Below the pieces are notes generated by a model. That model was not told the DNA's origin, searched no databases, and saw only the letters and a program-made list of their open reading frames with translations. The translations under genes were made by a program, and so were the position numbers. From contig CALVEZ010000009.1 of NCBI GenBank assembly GCA_944326695.1, positions 31,705-95,704 of the forward strand: a DNA stretch of 64,000 nucleotides, in the 5' to 3' direction. Each line of letters begins with the position of its first letter. Within the stretch, counting starts at the first letter, position 1. Source of the stretch: Candidatus Bilophila faecipullorum. GTDB lineage: Bacteria > Desulfobacterota > Desulfovibrionia > Desulfovibrionales > Desulfovibrionaceae. This document shows, in pieces, positions 27,081 through 35,308 of the stretch.

Positions 27081-27374
27081 CTACAGCCCCTCGGCGATGA
27101 CGACATCGGCATCCACGGAAGTGATGCGCAAGTCTTTGATGGCCTGGTATTCCTCCGAGGAGAAACAGGCGTCGAGCTTCTCGCGGCTCTCAAAACGGAT
27201 GATGATCAGGCGATCCGGTTTCCAGCCCGGCGTCAGGGCTTGAAGGTGTTCCGTCCGCACCAGATACTCGCCCCCGAAACCTTCCACCAACGGCTTGACC
27301 CGTTCGATATACTCGTCGTAGCTCGTCCGGTCCCGTTCGCCTATCTTCACGGATACGATGAAATAACAACTCAT
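27081..27374 (-). CDS. DUF1330-family protein
   Basis: Ninety-seven residues with the ferredoxin-like alpha/beta pattern of DUF1330. The segments are MSCYFIVSVKIGERDRTSYDEYI, a central GGEYLVRTEHLQALTPGWKPDRLIIIRFES and EEYQAIKDLR, which match the family spacing well. Function is unknown; the fold is related to dimeric alpha-beta barrel proteins. GAGAGGAGAG sits directly before the ATG at 27374. It is downstream of hysA on the same strand, with repeat copy D between them. Confidence 0.85.
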   Translation of the reverse strand: MSCYFIVSVKIGERDRTSYDEYIERVKPLVEGFGGEYLVRTEHLQALTPGWKPDRLIIIRFESREKLDACFSSEEYQAIKDLRITSVDADVVIAEGL

Positions 27375-27432
27375 TCTCTCCTCCCTTCTCGTGCGACGGG
27401 GACTCCCGCCGCGTCGCCTCCCCACCAGTCGA

Positions 27433-27513
27433 ACGTCTTCGGGGGGATAGGGGAGGGGTTTGGGGAGGGGAAAGGGGACCCTTCTGAAGAAGGGTCCCCT
27501 TTCCCCTCCCCAA
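27433..27513 (-). repeat. Hairpin-plus-tail intergenic repeat, copy D (reversed)
   Basis: A perfect 26-bp stem (27460-27485 with 27488-27513). Read on the minus strand it begins six bases after the hysA stop codon and is followed by CCCCTCCCCTATCCCCCC, then GAAGACGTTCG. The rest of the tail is missing, so this copy is shortened. Confidence 0.9.
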
Positions 27514-27519
27514 TATCTT

Positions 27520-29025
27520 CTAATCCATGTTAATCACGGCAACCTTGCCGGTTTCAGCGTGCAGCACGTGCACGGCACAACCCAGTCACGGGTCAAAGGC
27601 GCGGATGAGCCGCGCCACGTTGACGGGATTTTCGATGTCCGGCACGGGCACCCCGATGAGGGCTTCCTCCAGAGCGCCGCGCATCCCGGTGTCGTTGCGG
27701 GGAGCGCAGTTCCACAGCGTCGCGGAAACGATCTGATAGCGGTCGATCTTGCCGTTACGCACCTTGGTAAAGTGCATGAGCGAGCCGCGGGGCGCTTCGG
27801 TGAAGCCGAAGCCTTCGGCATCCTGCATCTGCGGCGTGGAGAAGGTTTCTTCGTCGGGCCGCACTTCCTTGAGGAAGCCTTCGATGGCCCCGAGCATGAG
27901 GTAGGTTTCCTCGGCGCGGGCGACGTGGCGGCCCAGCAGCGAGAAGGCGAGGTCCTCGCCCATGTCGCGGAAGTTCACCACGTCCAGACCGAAGTATTCC
28001 TTGAACAGCTTCTGGCCGATGGGAGAAAGGGGCTTGTTGTTCACCCACATGCGCGCCAGAGGGCCAACTTCCATGGGCTTGCCGTTGTAGAGGGGAGCCT
28101 TGACGAAGCTGTAGGCGCCCTTCTTGTCCACCTCAAGCACGTTCTCGCCCTTGGTGAAGGGCTGGCCGGACGTGGAATCGGCAAACCACGAATACTTCAC
28201 GTCCTCGGTCACCTTGCGCACGTCGAAGGGCATATCCTTGCCGTCCTGATACGCGCCGGGCTTGAAGAGGTAGTCCTTGCCCTCGTCGTCGAGCGGGAAG
28301 ACGCCCACGCACAGCGCGTTGCGGTAGCCCTGCCCGAAGGTGCCGAGGTCCTTGTACTGGCTGCCCACGAGGTAGACGACGGGGAGATATTTTTCCTCAA
28401 TGAACTTGCGGACCTTCTTGAAGCGGGCCGCGTATTCGACGAGCTTTTCCTTGGTGGGGATTTCCGCCGCGCCGCCCGCGAGGATGCCGTGCACATGCGG
28501 CATACGGCCTCCGAAAAGGGCAACCATCTCATGGCACACGGCGCGCACTTCCAGCGCCTCCACGTACTGGTCGACGCCCACGGCGTTGACCTCCGGAGAC
28601 AGACGCAGGTCGGGCTTGGCGTAGCGCGGCATGAAGGGCGCAGTGTCCGGCCCCTGAATGAAGTCCTGACCCGCCAGATGATAGAAATGCAGCAAGTGGG
28701 ACTGGAGATAGTTGGCGCCGAGGATCAGGTTGCGGGTGGCGCGTCCGTTGGGGGGGACGGCCGTGCCGCTGGCCTTTTCAAGGGCGATGCTGGCGGCCGT
28801 GGCGTGCGCGGTGGGGCAGACGCCGCAGATGCGCTGGACGATCTGGGCCGCATCGCGGGGATGGCGACCGCGCAGGATGGACTCGAAACCGCGGTACATG
28901 CCGCCGGTGAGTTTCGCGTCCACGACCTTGCCGTTTTCGACCACGACCTCGGCCTTGAGATGGCCCTCGATACGGGTCACCGGATCAATGGCTATCGTGG
29001 TTTTCTTCTGGGTATCTTCTGCCAT
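27520..29025 (-). CDS. hysA: [NiFeSe] hydrogenase large subunit, selenocysteine-containing
   Basis: A 501-residue periplasmic uptake hydrogenase subunit carrying the Ni-Fe centre. The N-terminal ligand motif is RICGVCPTAH. The C-terminal motif reads RAFDP-UGA-LGCAVHVLHAETGK, with UGA at 27586-27588 (residue 480) in the place of the first Cys of the usual DPCxxC motif. The frame continues 21 residues to a TAG at 27520-27522. The same U-L-G-C-A-V-H-V-L-H-A-E-T-G ending is known in Desulfovibrio HysA. A simple ORF call would stop at the UGA and lose the active-site ligands. GGAGCCACCCT precedes the ATG at 29025. It lacks a signal peptide and is presumably exported with HysB. Confidence 0.96.
27550..27588 (-). 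promoter_or_regulatory. Bacterial SECIS element in hysA
   Basis: Directly after the UGA the mRNA can fold a lower stem GGU/ACC and an upper stem CGUGCA/UGCACG with a 5-base loop CGUGC. The upper stem starts about 11 nt after the UGA, as in E. coli fdhF. It would recruit SelB with selenocysteyl-tRNA. The pairing is drawn by hand. Confidence 0.7.
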
Positions 29026-29102
29026 AGGGTGGCTCCTCAAAGCGACTTCGCGAGACGTTGGGATAAAGACGCGATCCCGTGGGATCGCCCCGGCCCGGAA
29101 AA

Positions 29103-29250
29103 GGGCCTGAAGCCGTTTTCATTTTGAAACGGCTCCGGCCACACGCAGGTGTGGCCCGCCACAACGTGGCGTGGATTCTGCCAAAAACGACCTTTTTTGG
29201 CAGAATGCCAACGTTGACTTTTGTAAAAGGTCAACGTTCATCTGCTCTAG
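29103..29250. repeat. Multi-hairpin structured repeat, copy 2, inside the hys operon
   Basis: Five consecutive hairpins: 29111-29134 (AGCCGTTT/AAACGGCT), 29137-29156 (GGCCACAC/GTGTGGCC), 29157-29171 (CGCCAC/GTGGCG), 29175-29206 (ATTCTGCCAAAAA/TTTTTGGCAGAAT) and 29210-29238 (AACGTTGAC/GTCAACGTT). It fills most of the 221-bp gap between hysB and hysA and ends on the hysB stop codon. A related copy lies at 26859. Confidence 0.9.
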
Positions 29251-30188
29251 TTGACGTAGAAGGGGGACTGCCCGTCGGGGAACTTCGGAGAGGTGCACCC
29301 GATGCAGGTGGCGTTGTTGACGCACCAGTTGACCCCGTTGTTCCACTTGCGCTCGAAGGAGTCGCACGCGCTGCGGGGGCCCTTACAACCCACGCTGAAA
29401 CGGCAGCCTTCCTTGTCGCTCATGGATTTGACCATCTGCCCGGCTTCAAATTCGGAGAGATGGGGGCAGTTCATGTGCACGTTCTTGAAGAAAGCCTTGG
29501 GCCGCCCGTTGTCGTCGAGGCCGTGCTTGACCAGAAGATTGAGGCTGTTGGTGGCGAGCGCCTGAAGCCCGAGGCTGATGGTGCCGACGATCCAGTCAGG
29601 ATGCGGCGGACAGCCGGGGATGTTGATCACGGGCGCGGGGATGCCTTCCTTCTTGAGGTAGGCGGAAACGCCCATCGCTTCGGTTTCGTTGCCCTTGCCC
29701 GCGGGGATGCCCCCGTAGGCCGCACAGGTGCCGATGGCGAGGACGGCGGCGGCGTTGGCGGCCAGCGCCTTGGTCAGCTCGGTCATGGTGATCTCGTGAT
29801 GCCCGGCTTCGGCCACCACGCAGCACTTGCCGTCATAGGCCACGGGAATCGCGCCCTCCACGGCAAAGATGTACTGGCCTTTGAACTTTTCGGCCACGCG
29901 CATCATATGCTCATAGGCGCCCTCGCCTTCCCCGCCCATGACCGTGGGGTGAAATTCGAGGCTGATGATTTTCAGCAGCACATCCGCAATACTCGGGTGG
30001 ACGCTGTTGAGCAGCGTCACCGAGCAGCCGGTGCACCCCTGTCCCTGCACCCAGAACACGGGGGGACGTTCGCCACTGAGCGTCTGGGCCAGCGCCTCAT
30101 GGATGGCGGGGTGGAACATTTGGGAAACCCCCAGCCCGGCCACCGTGCCCGAGCACAGTTTGACGAAATCTCGTCTGGAAAGAGCCAT
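29247..30188 (-). CDS. hysB: [NiFeSe] hydrogenase small subunit
   Basis: A 313-residue periplasmic subunit with a Tat signal (SRRDFVKLC, residues 4-12, cleavage about 34). It carries the Fe-S clusters that pass electrons from HysA to cytochrome c3. Cluster ligands are visible in VQGQGCTGCSVTLLN (proximal), IGTCAAYGG, NIPGCPPHPDW and NCPHLSEFEAG. The C-terminal part has CRFSVGCKGPRSACDSF and CVNNATCIGCTSP. The two lie in the order hysB-hysA, as in Desulfovibrio. GGAGGCAGCA is found directly ahead of the ATG. Confidence 0.96.
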   Translation of the reverse strand: MALSRRDFVKLCSGTVAGLGVSQMFHPAIHEALAQTLSGERPPVFWVQGQGCTGCSVTLLNSVHPSIADVLLKIISLEFHPTVMGGEGEGAYEHMMRVAEKFKGQYIFAVEGAIPVAYDGKCCVVAEAGHHEITMTELTKALAANAAAVLAIGTCAAYGGIPAGKGNETEAMGVSAYLKKEGIPAPVINIPGCPPHPDWIVGTISLGLQALATNSLNLLVKHGLDDNGRPKAFFKNVHMNCPHLSEFEAGQMVKSMSDKEGCRFSVGCKGPRSACDSFERKWNNGVNWCVNNATCIGCTSPKFPDGQSPFYVN

Positions 30189-30297
30189 TGCTGCCTCCTT
30201 GATAAAGGCATGTTAAAACATACGGATATCGATATGCCTTCGGACATGCCCTCCCCTAACGGACAACATGCGACCTGCGGCAAGAGATTCTAAGTGT

Positions 30298-30324
30298 ATT
30301 ATACAGCGGGGGAAAACGTGTCAA
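30298..30324 (-). promoter_or_regulatory. hysBA promoter
   Basis: Minus-strand TTGACA (30319-30324) and TATAAT (30298-30303), both perfect boxes but with a 15-bp spacer; shifting to TAATAC gives 17 bp. The leader to hysB is about 105 nt. Confidence 0.7.
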
Positions 30325-30702
30325 TCCGCCGGGGCGCAATCGTAGCACATTATTTTTTAATAGTAACACGAAGACGCCGCCACGTACCCCGGGGAGGAAG
30401 CCTCCTCCCGGTTATCAGATGTATTCCATTCGTACGCAGGCGGAGACGCCCGCAGGTCCCCCGGTACCGGGGCTGGAAACGGGAAACATAGGCGGGAAGG
30501 CCCCTTGCACGGCGATGGGCAGTACGAGGTTCCGAAAAGGTCGTACAGGGGGAAACAAGCCCATCTATCCGGGCTTGCATGGCGGACGGAGCCGATGATG
30601 CGCGCCTCAGAAATCGGGCACGCGCCGAGGCGACGCGAGGCGCCGTGAGGAATCGGCGGCGGGACAGGAAGCGGCCAGATGGCGGGAAAAACGGGTGGAA
30701 CC
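30325..30702. other. Intergenic stretch between hysB and the MATE gene
   Basis: About 380 bp. GGGGAGGAAGC-CTCCTCCC near 30390 forms a short hairpin. No gene, RNA or T-tailed terminator is recognised. Confidence 0.45.
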
Positions 30703-32055
30703 TTACGCCTTGCCGCCTTCCTCCGGCCCACGGAAATGCCGCCGGGTGAGGGCGAAAAGCACCGCACCCACGGCCAGCGTGCACAGTTCGGCGCAGGGAA
30801 TGGCCGCATAGACCCCCGCATTGCCAAAGAGCGCGGGCAGCAGCATGAGGAAGGCCACGGGGAAAATCAGGCCGCGCAGGATCGCCACTAGCGCCGAGGC
30901 CCCGGCCATGTGCATGGCCGTGAAGAGACTCGCCAGCGCCATGTTCGGCCCGCTGAACAGGAAGGCCACCTTGAACCAGTCCATGAAATCGAGCGTCACC
31001 TCGCCCACCTGCGCGTCCCCGGGCAGGAAAATCTCAATGAGCAAGTCGGGATACAGGGCAAAGGCGGCGTAGAGCACAAGGCCGATGCCGAAGACGATGC
31101 CGAGTGCCAGCGCGAAGAAACGGCGCACCCGGGCGAAATTGCGCGCCCCGAAGTTCGCGCTGACCAGCGGCGTGAGCGAATCGCTGACCGCATAGCAGGT
31201 CGAGCTTCCAAACCACGCGGCGTAGTTGATGATAGTGAAGGAAGCCACCCCGTAGGGGCCGATGCGCTCGATGAGTATCCAGTTGATCAGCATGATGACA
31301 ATGCCGATGGAAGCCTCGTTGATCAGTTCGGAACTGCCGTTCCACGCGGCGAGCGCCATTTCCCGCCATTCCCCGAGCTTGCGGGTGAAGCGCAGCTTGG
31401 CGGAACGGCCAAAGAAATGCGCCAGCAGCACGCCCGACGAAATGACGTAGGCCGTGCCCGTGGCGTAGGCCGCCCCCTCGACCCCCAGTCCCAGCCCGGC
31501 GATGAAGGCGGCATCAAGCAAGATGTTGATGACGGCGCTCAGCATGAGCCCGCCGGAAGCCAGCGAGGGCCTGCCGTCCACGCGTACGAAATAGGACAGC
31601 GCAAGGCCCGCCGGAATGATCGGCCCAAAGAACATCAGCCCGCGCAGGTACGCTTCCGCAGGCTGCACGAGGCCGCCCTCCGCACCGAGGAAGAGGACCA
31701 GTTCGTGGCTATAGACGAGCGTGGCGAGAGCCACGGCGGAACTGATCACGCCAAGGGTCACCAGCGTCTTGGTGAAGACGGCGCAGGCCGCGTCGGTCCG
31801 GCCTTCCCCGAGATATTTCCCCGCGCGCACCGCGCCGCCCGCCGCCAGCATCACACTGATGCTGAAAAAGAACGAGTATACGGGCATAACCAGATTCAAG
31901 GCCGCCAGCGGCAGCGCGCCGACATAACGGCCCACAAAAAAGCCGTCCACCACCGCCGCCGAGGACATGGTGAGCATGGCGAGCGTCCACGGAATGCAGT
32001 AGCGCAAAAACGTCCACACGACAGGGCCGCGCAACATGAGATCAAGACCGTGCAT
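30703..32055 (-). CDS. MATE-family multidrug/toxin exporter
   Basis: A 450-residue protein with twelve predicted transmembrane helices, the MATE count. The first helix region reads WTFLRYCIPWTLAMLTMSSAAVVDGFFVGRYVG, and the second-half repeat WNGSSELINEASIGIVIMLINW mirrors it, as expected of the two-fold MATE fold. Family members expel cationic drugs or metabolites using Na+ or H+. The start at 32055 has TTGAGGATT upstream; further upstream codons give a poor, charged leader. No regulator adjoins it. Confidence 0.9.
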   Translation of the reverse strand: MHGLDLMLRGPVVWTFLRYCIPWTLAMLTMSSAAVVDGFFVGRYVGALPLAALNLVMPVYSFFFSISVMLAAGGAVRAGKYLGEGRTDAACAVFTKTLVTLGVISSAVALATLVYSHELVLFLGAEGGLVQPAEAYLRGLMFFGPIIPAGLALSYFVRVDGRPSLASGGLMLSAVINILLDAAFIAGLGLGVEGAAYATGTAYVISSGVLLAHFFGRSAKLRFTRKLGEWREMALAAWNGSSELINEASIGIVIMLINWILIERIGPYGVASFTIINYAAWFGSSTCYAVSDSLTPLVSANFGARNFARVRRFFALALGIVFGIGLVLYAAFALYPDLLIEIFLPGDAQVGEVTLDFMDWFKVAFLFSGPNMALASLFTAMHMAGASALVAILRGLIFPVAFLMLLPALFGNAGVYAAIPCAELCTLAVGAVLFALTRRHFRGPEEGGKA

Positions 32056-32075
32056 GGGAATCCTCAAGAGCATGT

Positions 32076-32133
32076 TTGGGAGGAGAAGGGGCCTCTTCGA
32101 GGCTTCCCTCCTCAAGCCCCTCCCCTGTGCCCC
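32076..32133. repeat. Degenerate hairpin-plus-tail repeat, copy E
   Basis: TTGGGAGGAGAAGGGGCCTC-TTC-GAGGCTTCCCTCCTCAA is an imperfect form of the long hairpin. CCCCTCCCCTGTGCCCC follows, like the linker of copies A-D. The AAAGACGTTCG tail is absent. It lies 20 bp upstream of the MATE start. The rest of the 530-bp gap to potD holds only the terminator at 32472. Confidence 0.5.
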
Positions 32134-32471
32134 ATCGGGGGAAAACGGGAAGGCGGCGCGCAGGGGCTTCTTGCAAGGAAGGCTTCCGGCGGGGATGGGG
32201 AACCGTCGCCGGAAACAAGGCCCGGACAACGAAAAAAAGAGCGCGTCGGTCGTGAGGCGACGGGCGCGCGGTTCCATTTTCTACCCCATTCCAACCTAAA
32301 GGTCACGCGCTTTCGGCCACGAAAAAACAATTCTCATCCCTTTCCCGTGCGGCTTTCCAAGGCGGGAAGCGTCTTTTTCAAACGTGGGAGAGGCAGGAAT
32401 GGCTACAAGGGTTTCTTTGTGCTGAGGAAAGGCGGCGCACTGGAGCGGCTGCCGGAAAAGGAAATGGTTTC

Positions 32472-32512
32472 AAAGAAAGCCCGGAAAAACGGCTTTTCCG
32501 GGCTTTCTTTTT
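32472..32512. terminator. Terminator of the pot operon
   Basis: A perfect 17-bp stem AAAGAAAGCCCGGAAAA / TTTTCCGGGCTTTCTTT with a 5-base loop, A- and T-rich at its ends. It lies about 70 bp after the potD stop on the minus strand. Confidence 0.9.
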
Positions 32513-32584
32513 CCGCTCTGGTTCCGAGAGAAGCTAAAAACGCAGGTTCCCTTGCTTCAGGGGCCGCCTGTCAAAAAGGCAAAC

Positions 32585-33622
32585 CTAGTCCGCCGTCTTG
32601 AGCTGTTCCCAATACTTCTCGTAGAGTTCCCGCGCCTTGCCCACGTCGAGCGTCACTTCGCCGCGCGCCATTTCCTCGGGATCGAGGACGATGACCTTGC
32701 TCTGCGCGTACTCGGGCTCCAGAATCTTCTCGGCGGCCTTGTTGGGCGTGGAGTAGTTGAATTCCTCAACGCAGAGCTTGGCGACTTCGGGGCGCATCAG
32801 GTAGCTGATGAACTTGTAGGCGTTTTCCTTGTGCTCGGCCCCGGCGGGGATGGCGAAATTGTCGAGCCAGATCATCAGCCCTTCCTCGGGCACGATGAAT
32901 TCGAGATCGGGGTTTTCCTGCATGGCGATGAAGGCGTCGCCGTTCCACGAAAGCCCCGCCGTCACCTCCTCGCTGATGAACGCCTGCTTGGTGGCGGTCA
33001 CGTCAAAGACGCGCACGGAAGGCTTGAGGGCCTTGAGCCATTCGTAGGCGGCCTTGATCTCGTCGGGGTTGGTGGTGTTGATGGAATAGCCGAGCGCCTT
33101 GAGCGCCACGCCGAAGGTGTCGCGCAGGTCGTCGGAGAGCAGCACCTTTCCCTTAAATTCGGGGCGGGCCAAATCCTTCCAGCTCTTGATGGTGGAAACG
33201 TCCACGGCCTTCTTGTTCACGAGCAGGCCCACCGTCCCCCACATGTAGGGGATGGTCAGCGCGTTGCCCTTGTCGAAAGGCTGGTCGAGGGACAGGGGAT
33301 CGAGGTTCTCAAGCCCCGTAATGCGGCTCTTGTCCAGCGGGGCGAGCAGGCCGTCCCGGGCCATCACCTCCACGAAGTAGCCCGAGGGGACAATCAGGTC
33401 GTAGCCCTTGCCTCCGAGGAGCTTCAGTTTCGCGTACATGGCCTCATTGGACTCGTAGGTCGAGAGGACCACCTTGATGCCCGTCTCCTTGGTGAAGCCG
33501 TTGACGACCTCCTGCGGGATGTATTCCGACCACGAGAAGACATTCAGGACCTTTTCCTCTTCCGCCCAGGACGGGGAAGCCGCCAGCAGCAGCGCAACAA
33601 GCGCGACAAGAAAGGTTTTCAC
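32585..33622 (-). CDS. potD: Spermidine/putrescine-binding protein
   Basis: A 345-residue periplasmic binding protein with signal peptide (residues 1-20, ending PSWA). The mature start VLNVFSWSEYIPQEVVNGFTKETGIKV and later YDLIVPSGYFVEVM, YMWGTVGLLVNKKAV and GLSWNGDAFIAMQENPDLEF are the polyamine-binding fold of PotD/PotF. Trp and Asp/Glu residues in these blocks normally hold the polyamine. It is the last gene of the four-gene operon, after potC by 46 bp, and is closed by a strong terminator. Confidence 0.95.
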   Translation of the reverse strand: MKTFLVALVALLLAASPSWAEEEKVLNVFSWSEYIPQEVVNGFTKETGIKVVLSTYESNEAMYAKLKLLGGKGYDLIVPSGYFVEVMARDGLLAPLDKSRITGLENLDPLSLDQPFDKGNALTIPYMWGTVGLLVNKKAVDVSTIKSWKDLARPEFKGKVLLSDDLRDTFGVALKALGYSINTTNPDEIKAAYEWLKALKPSVRVFDVTATKQAFISEEVTAGLSWNGDAFIAMQENPDLEFIVPEEGLMIWLDNFAIPAGAEHKENAYKFISYLMRPEVAKLCVEEFNYSTPNKAAEKILEPEYAQSKVIVLDPEEMARGEVTLDVGKARELYEKYWEQLKTAD

Positions 33623-33668
33623 GCCGATTTCCTTATGCGTTGAGGGTGAACGTGAGACGGTTTCCCTC

Positions 33669-34439
33669 TCAGCCCTTGCGGGGGCGGGAGAGGAAAAAGG
33701 CCAGCACGACGAGGACGATAGTGACGCAGAACATGATCGCGGACAGGGCGTTGACGTCCGGCTTCACGCCGAGGCGAACCATGGAATAGATGCGCAGGGG
33801 CAGCACCTCGAAGGTCGGCCCGGCCACGAAAAAGCTGATCAGCACGTCGTCCATCGAGAGCGTGAAGGCAAGAAGCCACCCCGCGACCACGGCGGGCATG
33901 ATCGCCGGAAGGATCACGTACCGGAACGCCTGCGCCTCGGTCGCGCCGAGATCGCGCGCCGCCTCCACCAGATGCTCGTCGAATTCGGCCAGCCGCGCCA
34001 GCACGGTCAGCGCCACAAAGGGGAGGCCGAGCGTGGTGTGGGCGATGAGCATGGTCAGAAAGCCGAGAGGGATGTTTACCCAGATGAAGAACATGAGCAG
34101 GGAAATCCCCATGACCATTTCTGGCGACACCGTGAGCACGTAGAGGGATGCGTGCAGCAGCCGACGCCCGGGAAAGCGCGTGCGCTTGAGGCACAGGGCG
34201 GCCAGAACGCCCAACAGCGTGGCAAAGGAGGCCGCCAGCGCCGCCACCGCGAGCGTGTTGACCACGGCGTCCATGAGCGCGGCGTTGCCGAAAAGCAAGG
34301 CGTACCACTTGAGGGTGAAGCCCTTCCACGTCGACGTGTATTTGGCGGCATTAAAGGAATAGGCCACCACCACGAAAATGGGCAGGAACAGAAAGGCGTA
34401 GACCAGCCACATCCAGATTTTGCCGAGCGCGCGCATCAT
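33669..34439 (-). CDS. potC: Polyamine ABC transporter permease PotC
   Basis: A 256-residue inner-membrane permease with six helices. The EAA loop reads EHLVEAARDLGATEAQAFRYVILPAIMPAVVAG, the contact site for the ATPase. The N-terminus MRALGKIWMWLVYAFLFLPIFVVVAYSFN is PotC-like. Its ATG at 34439 overlaps the potB stop (ATGA), so the two are translationally coupled. Confidence 0.94.
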   Translation of the reverse strand: MMRALGKIWMWLVYAFLFLPIFVVVAYSFNAAKYTSTWKGFTLKWYALLFGNAALMDAVVNTLAVAALAASFATLLGVLAALCLKRTRFPGRRLLHASLYVLTVSPEMVMGISLLMFFIWVNIPLGFLTMLIAHTTLGLPFVALTVLARLAEFDEHLVEAARDLGATEAQAFRYVILPAIMPAVVAGWLLAFTLSMDDVLISFFVAGPTFEVLPLRIYSMVRLGVKPDVNALSAIMFCVTIVLVVLAFFLSRPRKG

Positions 34440-35308
34440 TCCGCCACCCCGTCCCCGCGGTCGCGCGAGGCGGCCCGCCGGTTGGCTATTCTGTACACCA
34501 CGATGAGCAGCGCCAGCAACACGGTGAGAATCGTGCTCGCCGCCGCGCCGAGAGGCCAGTCGCGGGCCACCATGAACTGATTCTTGATGAAGTTGCCGAT
34601 GAGCATGCTTTTGGCCCCGCCGAGGATTTCCGGGATGTAGAAGGCGCCCAGCGAAGGCAGGAAGACAAGCATCGATCCGGCGACGATGCCGGGGAGCGTC
34701 AGCGGCAGGGTGACGTGCCAGAAGGAGCGCAGCCCGTTGGCCCCGAGATCGCGGGCCGCGTCGAGGAGACGGCTGTCGAGCTTCTCGATGGAGGCGTAGA
34801 GCGGCAGGACCATAAAGGGCAGGAACGTATACAAGATGCCCATGAAGACCGCAAAATCGCCGTACATGAGCGAAATGGGCTTTTCCGTAAAACCGGCCCA
34901 GACCAGAAAGGTGCTGATGAGGCCGTTGGCCTTGAGGATCAGGATGAGGGCGTAGGTGCGGATAAGCGAGTTGGTCCAGAAGGGGATGATCACGAGCAGC
35001 AGGAGCCACGGCTTGAGCCGCGCGCTCGCCCGGGCGATGCGGTAGGCGAAGGGATAGCCCACAAGAAGGCAGGCCACGGTGCTCAGAAAGGCCAGCCACA
35101 GAGAATCCCACAGGATTTTCAGGAACATGGGATCGAGCAGGCGCAGGTAGTTGTCCAGCGTGAAGCGGGGCAGGACGAAATCCTGCTCGCCCCGCGTGAG
35201 CACGGTGACCACCAGAAGGCCGAGATTGGGCAGCAGCGCGAAGAGGCAGAGCCACAACGCCGTCACGCCGATGGAAAAACGGCTGAAAAAGGCCCTAGTC
35301 TGCTTCAT
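34436..35308 (-). CDS. potB: Polyamine ABC transporter permease PotB
   Basis: A 290-residue permease with six transmembrane helices and the EAA motif DSRLLDAARDLGANGLRSFWHVTLPLTLPGIVAG. PFWTNSLIRTYALILILKANG is the conserved PotB block. The start at 35308 (MKQTRAFF) overlaps the end of potA by 14 bp; an in-frame start nine codons earlier is possible. Confidence 0.94.
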   Translation of the reverse strand: MKQTRAFFSRFSIGVTALWLCLFALLPNLGLLVVTVLTRGEQDFVLPRFTLDNYLRLLDPMFLKILWDSLWLAFLSTVACLLVGYPFAYRIARASARLKPWLLLLVIIPFWTNSLIRTYALILILKANGLISTFLVWAGFTEKPISLMYGDFAVFMGILYTFLPFMVLPLYASIEKLDSRLLDAARDLGANGLRSFWHVTLPLTLPGIVAGSMLVFLPSLGAFYIPEILGGAKSMLIGNFIKNQFMVARDWPLGAAASTILTVLLALLIVVYRIANRRAASRDRGDGVAE

